NCBI GenBank assembly: GCA_043782485.1
Contig: JAYWAL010000063.1
Span: forward strand, 1-15,646
Length of the DNA stretch: 15,646 bases
DNA from: JANXUC01 sp043782485
GTDB taxonomy: Bacteria > Acidobacteriota > Terriglobia > Terriglobales > Acidobacteriaceae
Direction: 5' to 3'
Under the pieces are notes generated by a model, which did no database searches, had not been told where the DNA came from, and saw only the letters and a program-made list of their open reading frames with translations. This document shows, in pieces, positions 1 through 4,930 of the stretch; position 1 is the first letter of the stretch, and each line of letters opens with the position of its first letter. Position numbers and translations under genes: made by a program.

Positions 1-214
1 TGTTGATTTTCACGTCGTGATAGAAAATGGCCGTATTCTTGGCCAGGATGGTGATGCCGCGCTCCCGTTCCAGTTCGTTCGAGTCCATCACGCGGTCAAC
101 GTGATGCTCGTTGGAACGAAACGTGCCGCTCTGTTGCAGCATGGCGTCCACCAGCGTGGTCTTGCCGTGGTCTACGTGGGCGATAATGGCGATGTTGCGG
201 ATGCCTGTACTCAA
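1..214 (-). CDS. typA: Ribosome-associated GTPase TypA/BipA, 5' part only
   Basis: The first 71 codons of a translational GTPase read leftward off the window edge; the family is about 600 residues long, so roughly 12% is present. The P-loop AHVDHGKT lies at residues 12-19, followed by LLQQSGT-like text, the MDSNELERERGITI switch I segment and AKNTAI. Together these match TypA/BipA better than LepA or EF-G. TypA binds the ribosome and acts in 50S subunit assembly and stress or low-temperature adaptation. I place the start at TTG (214-212), with AAGGA at 230-226 eleven bases upstream. No ATG fits the conserved N-terminus, because the GIRNIAIIAHVDHG text begins only four residues after this TTG. 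Confidence 0.93.
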   Translation of the reverse strand, partial: MSTGIRNIAIIAHVDHGKTTLVDAMLQQSGTFRSNEHHVDRVMDSNELERERGITILAKNTAIFYHDVKIN

Positions 215-363
215 GGTGTGTTGTGTCCTTAAATCGCGAATCGAGGATGGTGAATCGATGATCGCGAATGGAAATCGCGGCGGCCGGGGCGAAATCCACC
301 GGCTGCGCTCGCTTCTCGTATTTTACTATGGAGTTGATGTTTGCAGTAGTTCAACACGCGTGG

Positions 364-385
364 GGACAGCCGCCCCCGACTGTCC
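364..385. repeat. Intergenic GGACAG/CTGTCC inverted repeat
   Basis: GGACAG and CTGTCC flank a C-rich 10-base loop in the gap between typA and the antitoxin-like stub. Text of the form GGGGACAGCCGCCCCC...CTGTCC is one I recall as a scattered intergenic repeat in Acidobacteriota; that is memory, not a search. It sits just upstream of the stub at 445 and may mark the breakpoint where the rest of that gene was lost. The remainder of 215-444 shows no credible gene. Confidence 0.4.
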
Positions 386-444
386 TGGCGAGCGAAAGTT
401 CGCCAAGGTTTAGTTCGCGGTGAGTAGGAAAGTTGGAAAGGCTG

Positions 445-552
445 ATGGAAGACGCCGAAATGCTGGCCGATGTGAAGGCCTATGACGCTGCAAAGGCGCG
501 CCTTGCAGATGGCGAGGACGAACTCATCCCGCTGGAGATCACCGAAGACTAA
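445..552 (+). pseudogene. Short antitoxin-like remnant (possible XRE or Phd-type antitoxin)
   Basis: A 35-codon reading frame rich in Asp, Glu and Ala. Its text (EDAEMLADVKAYDAAKARL, then GEDELIPLEI) resembles an internal segment of type II antitoxins of the XRE/HTH or Phd class, where AYDxAKARLxxGEELIP is common. Such antitoxins are usually 70-120 residues and carry a DNA-binding domain, which is absent here. An in-frame TGA lies at 421-423, so little can be added upstream; TTG at 433 is the only alternative start, and GGAAAGG precedes the ATG closely. After the stop, the next forward frame contains SGVRVCKSYT (around 575-605). This faintly recalls the NPIRVWRxYR segment that follows in XRE antitoxins, which would fit a decayed gene. 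It could instead be a genuine micro-ORF. Confidence 0.4.
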
Positions 553-597
553 ATGCTTGGGAATCAAGCGGGCACTCAGTGGTGTTCGGGTTTGCAA

Positions 598-616
598 AAG
601 CTACACTGTAAGCTAC
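598..616 (+). promoter_or_regulatory. AAGCTAC direct repeat at the TA operon promoter
   Basis: Two copies of AAGCTAC (598-604 and 610-616) are spaced 12 bases start to start, just ahead of the DUF433 gene. Weak promoter-like hexamers overlap them: TTGCAA at 592-597 with TACGAT at 614-619 (16-base gap), or TACACT at 602-607 as an alternative -10. Type II toxin-antitoxin operons are normally autorepressed at sites like this, so an operator role is a reasonable inference. The hexamers are weak and neither is proven. Confidence 0.3.
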
Positions 617-636
617 GATGAACGGGAGGTCGCAGC

Positions 637-903
637 ATGGCAATTCTCGATTGGTCCCAATGCTCCGCCGTGGAAAGCGTCCCTGGCAAGCGCAGTGGTG
701 CGTGGGTGTTCAAGGACACGCGGACGCCGGTTTCCGTTGTCTTTGATAATCTGGAAGTGGGAGCCTCGATCAGCGAGATTATGGAGTGGTTCCATTTGTC
801 GCAGGAACAGGTTGTGGCGGTGATCGAATTCGCGGCGCGAAGCCTGGACGCGCCTCCAGTTCTGCCGCCCGCCCCAGTGGCCGATGCTCATCCTATTCGA
901 TAA
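637..903 (+). CDS. DUF433 family antitoxin
   Basis: An 88-residue protein of the DUF433 family. Recognisable text is DTRTPVSVVFDNLEVGAS at residues 27-44, ISEIMEWF, and SQEQVVAVIEFAARSL at 55-70. The family is a small winged or homeodomain-like helix fold and is repeatedly found next to PIN-like toxins, where it is taken to be the antitoxin and autorepressor. The start is ATG 637 with a strong GGGAGGT site at 624-630, six bases upstream. The C-terminus is Pro/Ala-rich (residues 72-82) and would be the toxin-wrapping tail. The gene overlaps the next one by 20 bases, so the two are translationally coupled. Its targets have not been shown from sequence; confidence is high for the family and moderate for the antitoxin role. 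Confidence 0.85.
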   Translation: MAILDWSQCSAVESVPGKRSGAWVFKDTRTPVSVVFDNLEVGASISEIMEWFHLSQEQVVAVIEFAARSLDAPPVLPPAPVADAHPIR

Positions 904-1210
904 CGGCACACCCGCCCCTTTGCGATATGCACTTCAGGGACACACGGTTGTGGAAGCCATTGAGCGTGGATGGGATCGGCTTGTGAACGGTGAACTGATC
1001 GCTGCCGCTGAGTCGGAAGGCTTCGAACTCTTGCTGACCACTGACAAGAACATGCGTTATCAGCAAGATCTGAAAAACCGGAAAATCGCATTTGTCGTGC
1101 TCGGCAACCAACAATGGCCGATCTTGCGTCGTTATGTGGATCGAGTTGTCGCCGCTGTGAATGCATCCACGCCCGGCAGCTATGCTGAGGTAGAAATTCC
1201 GTTCCAGTAA
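884..1210 (+). CDS. DUF5615 PIN-like toxin, partner of the DUF433 protein
   Basis: A 108-residue protein of the DUF5615 (Mut7-C/PIN-like) family. LFDNGTP at residues 4-10 carries the N-terminal acidic residue (D6). NGELI (35-39) gives E37, and LLTTDKNMRYQQ (50-61) gives the signature D54. These match the expected metal-binding acidic residues of a PIN-type ribonuclease. The length is normal for the family and nothing is missing. ATG 884 lies inside the end of the DUF433 frame, and MLILFDNGTP is the usual N-terminus of the family. The predicted role is an RNA-cleaving toxin held in check by the upstream antitoxin; RNA targets cannot be inferred. DUF433/DUF5615 pairs are an established predicted type II module. 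Confidence 0.85.
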   Translation: MLILFDNGTPAPLRYALQGHTVVEAIERGWDRLVNGELIAAAESEGFELLLTTDKNMRYQQDLKNRKIAFVVLGNQQWPILRRYVDRVVAAVNASTPGSYAEVEIPFQ

Positions 1211-1270
1211 CGCAAGTTCCTTGGTGGTCGCGATTGCTGGTGAAACTAAGTTGTTTTGGCAGCATCGCTA

Positions 1271-1302
1271 CCTACCCTTGAAAAAGCTAAGGATGGGGCA
1301 CC
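1271..1302. repeat. Intergenic hairpin repeat with CCTACCCTT / AAGGATGGGG arms
   Basis: CCTACCCTT (1271-1279) and AAGGATGGGG (1288-1297) pair imperfectly around an A-rich loop, followed by CACCC. I recall text of the form ...AAGGATGGGGCACCCG as a scattered repeat of Acidobacteriota, but have not searched. It lies 60 bases after the toxin stop and could also act as a weak terminator, although no T-run follows. The rest of 1211-1375 shows only a TATAAA at 1326-1331 without a convincing -35. Confidence 0.35.
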
Positions 1303-1375
1303 CGGCGCGTGGTTACTGCCGTTACTATAAAAAGACTTGTTCGCGTGGTGGAATCAAGTAAAGAGGTAGCCCACG

Positions 1376-2146
1376 ATGCATTGCTCAGGTTGCGGTCAGC
1401 AACTTATATCGGGTTCCAAGTTTTGCAATGTTTGCGGAGGGCGTATTGTCGGCACAACCCTACCCGGCGATGCTTCGACCGGGCCCTCCTGCCCCCAGTG
1501 TCATTCTCCTCATGTGCATGCTGAAAAGCGCGGTTGGACGCTTACGACCGGCATGATGTGGAAGAATCGGATATACATGACCTGCTTAAATTGCAATTTC
1601 AGGTTTAAACCAGGCCAGCGTGCTCTGGCTCACCACCCAACTGTGGAGATACCTGCAGCTTATTGGACTAAGTGGTTGATGATCTACTTCGGCGGTGCTG
1701 CGATCATGATGGTTATCATAGGCACCATAATCGTTGGCGGACACACGGCTCCCGTAGAGGACGCGAAGCTGACGCCGCCCCTCATTGTTACTGCCCCTGT
1801 CGGCATGGGAGGTGCTCAGGCAATCATTACCAATTCGCAGGGCAAGGCCTCTTTGGTCGCGACCCTAGACCAGGCACGATCCTCAGACAAAGGTTACGTG
1901 GGCCAGATACGTGGATCGCTATCAAATGGTCATCTATATGCGGTTTCAGTTGGATGCGCAAAAGATGATCTAAATTGCTCACCGTTGCGAGTGGGAGAGA
2001 GGATAGCGTTCGCCTTCCTGCCCAAGGACGACCTGGATGAGTACCTGGTAGGCCCAACTATTTTCGATGGGCAAAAAATCATGGTGAAGGCGACTATCCG
2101 CCGCATAGACAGTGTGAAGTCAGCAGTCTACTTCATGTACGAGTAG
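1376..2146 (+). CDS. Zinc-ribbon, single-pass membrane protein of unknown function
   Basis: A 256-residue protein. Two CxxC pairs, C3/C6 and C17/C20, form a zinc-ribbon of the CSGCG...FCNVCG type. A second set, C39/C42 and C70/C73, forms another zinc site with a 27-residue insertion. One membrane segment follows at about residues 100-121 (LMIYFGGAAIMMVIIGTIIV), then an outside domain of about 135 residues that I do not recognise; it contains VSVGCAKDDLNCSPLRVGERI and ends in a beta-rich stretch. With the ribbons inside and the tail outside, the shape suggests a sensor or anchor. The start is ATG 1376 with GAGGT at 1363-1367, eight bases upstream. The next gene starts 10 bases after the stop, so the two are probably co-transcribed and may work together. 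Confidence 0.8.
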   Translation: MHCSGCGQQLISGSKFCNVCGGRIVGTTLPGDASTGPSCPQCHSPHVHAEKRGWTLTTGMMWKNRIYMTCLNCNFRFKPGQRALAHHPTVEIPAAYWTKWLMIYFGGAAIMMVIIGTIIVGGHTAPVEDAKLTPPLIVTAPVGMGGAQAIITNSQGKASLVATLDQARSSDKGYVGQIRGSLSNGHLYAVSVGCAKDDLNCSPLRVGERIAFAFLPKDDLDEYLVGPTIFDGQKIMVKATIRRIDSVKSAVYFMYE

Positions 2147-2156
2147 GGGGGCGACC

Positions 2157-2714
2157 TTGCACCGTCTTCTAGCTGTTTTGTTCCTGTGCGCATTCGCCTT
2201 TGCGAACACTGGTTACGCACAGCACCATTCATCTGGGTCGAATGCATCAAATCATCACTCTTCCAAAGGCAAGGAATCCAAAAACAGGCCGGTACATGTG
2301 AAGAGCTACCATCGCAAAGATGGCATCTATGTTGCGTCTTACAATCGGCGCGCTCCCGTTACCGCTGCGACATCGAGGAGTTCTTCAAGTGTCGTCTCAG
2401 CTGGTCATCCCTATCAGAAGAATTACTTGGCGGATGGCTACAATCTTGGTGGTTCCGTGCAGCGCAACTCGCATGGGAAAATCAAGCGGAGCAAAGCCGC
2501 AATTAATGCATTCGAGCGACAGTCTCCGTGTCCATCGACGGGAAAGACAAGAGGACGTTGTCCCGGTTACGTGGTTGACCACTTAAATCCACTAGAGTGT
2601 GGCGGTGCAGACGCGCCTTCAAACATGCAGTGGCAGACCACAACCGATGGCAAGGCAAAAGACAAGATAGAACGGGAGTGTCGGTTGGGGGGAGTCGTTT
2701 CTTCCCTGCATTAA
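2157..2714 (+). CDS. Exported HNH nuclease-domain protein
   Basis: A 185-residue protein starting at TTG 2157 with AGGGGGG at 2145-2150. Residues 1-22 form a signal peptide (LLAVLFLCAFAFA, cleavage near GYAQ). A His/Ser-rich stretch (23-38) follows, then VHVKSYHRKDGIYV at 46-59, a motif seen in many small exported bacterial proteins. The C-terminal third is an HNH-type domain: CPSTGKTRGRCPGYVVDH (125-142), PLECGGADAPSNMQWQ (145-160), KAKDKIE (166-172). D141/H142 and N156 are the expected metal-site residues; the third position is Lys/Asp-rich rather than a clear His. C125, C135, C148 and C175 could bind zinc or form disulfides outside the cell. Export of an HNH nuclease points to extracellular DNA use, competition or surface DNA processing. 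Activity is inferred, not shown. Confidence 0.85.
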   Translation: MHRLLAVLFLCAFAFANTGYAQHHSSGSNASNHHSSKGKESKNRPVHVKSYHRKDGIYVASYNRRAPVTAATSRSSSSVVSAGHPYQKNYLADGYNLGGSVQRNSHGKIKRSKAAINAFERQSPCPSTGKTRGRCPGYVVDHLNPLECGGADAPSNMQWQTTTDGKAKDKIERECRLGGVVSSLH

Positions 2715-2790
2715 AGACTGCGGATTGAATGTGAGTGGGCAGCAAGGGAGCGGCAAGGGAAAGTTTGCAGGCGAGTCCATCGGTTGAACT

Positions 2791-2834
2791 GCCCCACTCA
2801 AGCCAACAGAAGGCTTGAATGGGCTATTCTTGTT
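2791..2834 (+). terminator. Terminator-like hairpin after the HNH gene
   Basis: Arms TCAAGCC and GGCTTGA flank a seven-base loop. The stem is extended below, with a break, by GCCC and GGGC, and is followed by TATTCTTGTTT. It lies about 75 bases after the HNH stop. The T-tract is interrupted, so it may be a weak intrinsic terminator. Confidence 0.5.
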
Positions 2835-2873
2835 TAGGAAGTGAAACGCATTTTGTTCATCATCCCCAAAGGC

Positions 2874-2893
2874 AGCGGACAGGAGTGTCTGCT
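2874..2893. repeat. GGAG-loop palindrome, copy 1
   Basis: AGCGGACA and TGTCTGCT flank the tetraloop GGAG, with one G/T-type mismatch in the stem. A second copy with the same loop and a nearly identical stem lies at 4900-4919. Both sit close to a TGAA double hairpin. Confidence 0.65.
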
Positions 2894-2907
2894 CTACATC
2901 TTCTGCA

Positions 2908-2959
2908 GCGCCTGAAGGCGCGGTCGGGGGGCTGTTTTTGGCACGTCTGAAGACATGCC
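2908..2959. repeat. TGAA double-hairpin element, copy A
   Basis: Hairpin one is GCGCC-TGAA-GGCGC (2908-2921). Hairpin two is GGCACGTC-TGAA-GACATGCC (2940-2959) with one mismatch. A G/T-rich spacer lies between them and CTGATACAAA follows. Copy B (4807-4857) has the same plan and the same trailing CCTGATAC text. Copy C (9956-10007) is an inverted version with different stems. Confidence 0.7.
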
Positions 2960-2979
2960 CTGATACAAACCTTACCTCG

Positions 2980-2993
2980 GCGACTCAAGTCGC
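2980..2993. repeat. GCGAC-TCAA-GTCGC hairpin
   Basis: A perfect five-base stem closes a TCAA tetraloop. It sits between two TGAA hairpins and looks like a relative of them with a different loop. Confidence 0.5.
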
Positions 2994-3013
2994 TGTTCTT
3001 CCAATTCCTGAAT

Positions 3014-3031
3014 GCAGCGCTGAAGCGCTGC
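3014..3031. repeat. Single TGAA hairpin
   Basis: GCAGCGC and GCGCTGC form a perfect seven-base stem around a TGAA loop. It has the same loop as the double-hairpin elements but stands alone. Confidence 0.6.
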
Positions 3032-3104
3032 TCCACCCAAAAGCAAGAGCAGGCTGCCGATGCGGGTCGCCGAGGTAGGGGTCCCTTCGGCGTTGCTCAG
3101 GGCA

Positions 3105-3166
3105 AGGATCCTTCGACTACGGGATGCCATCACTTCGTGATGGTATTCCTCGGCTCAGGATGACAG
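3105..3166 (-). repeat. TGTCATCC-type dispersed repeat with internal hairpin
   Basis: On the minus strand this reads CTGTCATCCTGAGCCGAGG at one end and GTCGAAGGATCCTT at the other. A perfect CCATCAC-TTC-GTGATGG hairpin (3127-3143) lies in the middle. Related copies lie at 9878-9912, 10771-10836 and 14384-14412. It ends 14 bases before the stop of the minus-strand oxidoreductase. Confidence 0.6.
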
Positions 3167-3180
3167 TCCTTTTTCTTAAG

Positions 3181-4782
3181 TTATTTCTTCAGGTCTTTCA
3201 AGATTTCTCTGGAGGCGTTGACGCCGGAGCCGCCGGTTAGGCCGTCGCCTGGGTGGGTGCCGGAGCCGCATAGGTAGAGATTTCTGAGGGGCGTCCGGTA
3301 GCGGCCCCAGTTGAGTAGCGGGCGCATGGTAAAGAACTGGTCTAGCGAGAGTTCTCCGTGGAAGATGTGGCCGCCGGTTAGGCCGTAGGTGTCTTCGAGG
3401 TCTTGCGGCGTGATGATTTGATGCGTCAGGATCTGTGACGGTAGAGTTGGGGCGTATTGCGCTAGCGTCTTTACCACCGTGTCGGCCAGGGCTACGCGTT
3501 GCTTGTCCCAGCTTCGTTCATCTGCGGTTTCGCCTTTGAGTTTGTAAGGGGCGTACTGCATGTAGATGGACATGACGTGTTTGCCGTCGGGGGCTAGCGA
3601 CGGATCCGTCATCGTCGGGACGGTGATATCGAGGTATGGTTGCTTGGAGAAATTTCCGTATTTGGATTCGTCGTAGGCGCGCTCGATGTAGTCGATGCCG
3701 GGGCCGATGTGGATGCGGCCCGCCAACGCGGCTTGGTCGGCGTTGGCTAGAGCGGTGAAGGCTGGCGCGCCGGAGAGAGCTAGGTTGACTTTGGCAACCG
3801 TGCCGTTGCTGCGGTAGTTGCGGAGCTTTTCCAGGAAGCTGGGGTCTAGGTGCATGGGATCGACCAGCTTGAGTAGGGTGCGTTTAGGGTCAGCGTTGGA
3901 GATGATGGCTCGGGCTGAGATTTCTTCTCCCGTGCTCAAGACTACGCTGGTGGCGATGCCGTTCTTGACGCGGATTTCGATGACTTCGACACCGGTGCGG
4001 ATTTCCGCGCCCGCGGCTTGGGCGGATTTGGCCATGGCTTGCGTGATGGCACCTGCTCCGCCTTGGGCCAGCCAGGCGGAACCTGCGGGGTGCGGGTCGT
4101 TGGCGGCGCGGAGGAGCAGGACTAGCGTGCTGCCAGCGGACCAGGGGCCCAGGCTTGTTCCAAAAACCCCACGGGCGGCTACGGTGGCGCGGAGCAGGTC
4201 GGTTTCGAACCATTCACTGACGAAGTCAGCGGCGGCCATCGGTCCCCAGCGGAGGAGACGGAACATGTCTTTCTTGCCTAAACCCTTAAGAGCCTTGCCT
4301 GTTTTCAGCAGCGCCCACAGGTCGTTGGAGCCGGGGCGGTCGATGTCCGGCGGGGTGAGTGCCAGGGCTTGTTGCAGGACTTTGCCCAGCTTTTCGAGAG
4401 TAGCGCGGAGTTCGGTGTATTTGGCGGCGTCTTTTTCGGAGAACTTGGCGATTTCCTGGGCGGCGCGTTGCGCGTCGTTGTAAAGAAGGATGGCCTGACC
4501 TTCGGGCGAGAGGGCGGTTACGCCGATGTCCGGGCGTATCATCTTCAGGCCGTGTTGTTCCAGATTCATATCGCGCAGGACTTCAGCACGGAGCGGACCG
4601 GCGGCGTGGGCTAGCGTGGAGCAGCGGAAGCCGGGGTGGAATTCGTCGGTGATGGCTGCGCCGCCGACTTGCGGGCGGCGCTCAATGACGAGCGGTTTGT
4701 AGCCAGCTTTGGCCAGATAGAAGGCGGTGACCAGGCCGTTGTGGCCGCCTCCGAGGATTAGGGTGTCGCGGGTTTCGGGCAT
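3181..4782 (-). CDS. PYROXD2-like FAD/NAD(P) oxidoreductase (phytoene dehydrogenase-related), copy 2
   Basis: A 533-residue flavoprotein of the phytoene-dehydrogenase-related superfamily. LILGGGHNGL (residues 8-17) is the Rossmann FAD site with the GGGHNG form typical of PYROXD2, and VIERRPQVGGAAITDEFHPGF follows. The C-terminal FAD motif is LCGSGTHPGDGLTGGSG, departing from the HPGGGxxGAPG form kept by its neighbour. Length is normal for the family. ATG 4782 is preceded by AGAAG about six bases upstream. It lies 148 bases downstream of its paralogue, and the gap is filled with repeats. The clear similarity in gene plan suggests an old duplication followed by specialisation. The substrate is unknown; carotenoid desaturation is unlikely without other crt genes nearby. 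Confidence 0.85.
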   Translation of the reverse strand: MPETRDTLILGGGHNGLVTAFYLAKAGYKPLVIERRPQVGGAAITDEFHPGFRCSTLAHAAGPLRAEVLRDMNLEQHGLKMIRPDIGVTALSPEGQAILLYNDAQRAAQEIAKFSEKDAAKYTELRATLEKLGKVLQQALALTPPDIDRPGSNDLWALLKTGKALKGLGKKDMFRLLRWGPMAAADFVSEWFETDLLRATVAARGVFGTSLGPWSAGSTLVLLLRAANDPHPAGSAWLAQGGAGAITQAMAKSAQAAGAEIRTGVEVIEIRVKNGIATSVVLSTGEEISARAIISNADPKRTLLKLVDPMHLDPSFLEKLRNYRSNGTVAKVNLALSGAPAFTALANADQAALAGRIHIGPGIDYIERAYDESKYGNFSKQPYLDITVPTMTDPSLAPDGKHVMSIYMQYAPYKLKGETADERSWDKQRVALADTVVKTLAQYAPTLPSQILTHQIITPQDLEDTYGLTGGHIFHGELSLDQFFTMRPLLNWGRYRTPLRNLYLCGSGTHPGDGLTGGSGVNASREILKDLKK

Positions 4783-4806
4783 TGTTTCTTCTAGCCTCTG
4801 TTCGCA

Positions 4807-4857
4807 GCGCCTGAAGGCGCTTGTTTCTGTTTTCTTTCGGCACGTTGAAGCCGTGCC
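4807..4857. repeat. TGAA double-hairpin element, copy B
   Basis: Hairpin one is GCGCC-TGAA-GGCGC (4807-4820), identical to copy A. Hairpin two is GGCACG...CGTGCC around TTGAAGC (4839-4857), where copy A has a different, partly mismatched stem. A T-rich spacer separates them and CTGATACGAA follows. It fills the gap between the two oxidoreductase genes. Confidence 0.7.
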
Positions 4858-4899
4858 CTGATACGAATCTTCTAAAGTTCCAAGCTACAGGCAAGGCCA

Positions 4900-4919
4900 C
4901 GCGGACAGGAGTGTCCGCG
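4900..4919. repeat. GGAG-loop palindrome, copy 2
   Basis: CGCGGACA and TGTCCGCG form a perfect eight-base stem around GGAG. Compared with copy 1 (2874-2893), the mismatch is repaired and the outer base pair is changed. It lies 12 bases past the 3' end of the upstream oxidoreductase gene and could affect that transcript's end, but no T-run follows. Confidence 0.65.
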
Positions 4920-4930
4920 CCACACGTGCT

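Larger units (their letters stand above)
2715..3180. other. 466-base gene-free, repeat-dense stretch
   Basis: No credible coding sequence is visible on either strand. The interval carries a terminator-like hairpin (2791-2834), a GGAG-loop palindrome (2874-2893), a TGAA double hairpin (2908-2959) and a GCGAC/GTCGC hairpin (2980-2993). It also carries a further TGAA hairpin (3014-3031) and a TGTCATCC-type repeat holding its own hairpin (3105-3166). The convergent neighbours (HNH gene from the left, oxidoreductase from the right) make it a natural landing zone for such elements. Confidence 0.75.

Noticed and set aside
229..597. 122-codon minus-strand open frame upstream of typA
   Set aside because: It crosses the intergenic repeat and the opposite-strand antitoxin-like stub, and its text has no recognisable pattern.
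2874..3143. Possible CRISPR array
   Set aside because: The hairpins differ in sequence and spacing, and there are no equal-length repeats with unique spacers or cas genes.
3818..4483. 221-codon plus-strand open frame opposite the oxidoreductase
   Set aside because: A shadow of the GC-rich conserved minus-strand gene; no motif and no ribosome site.
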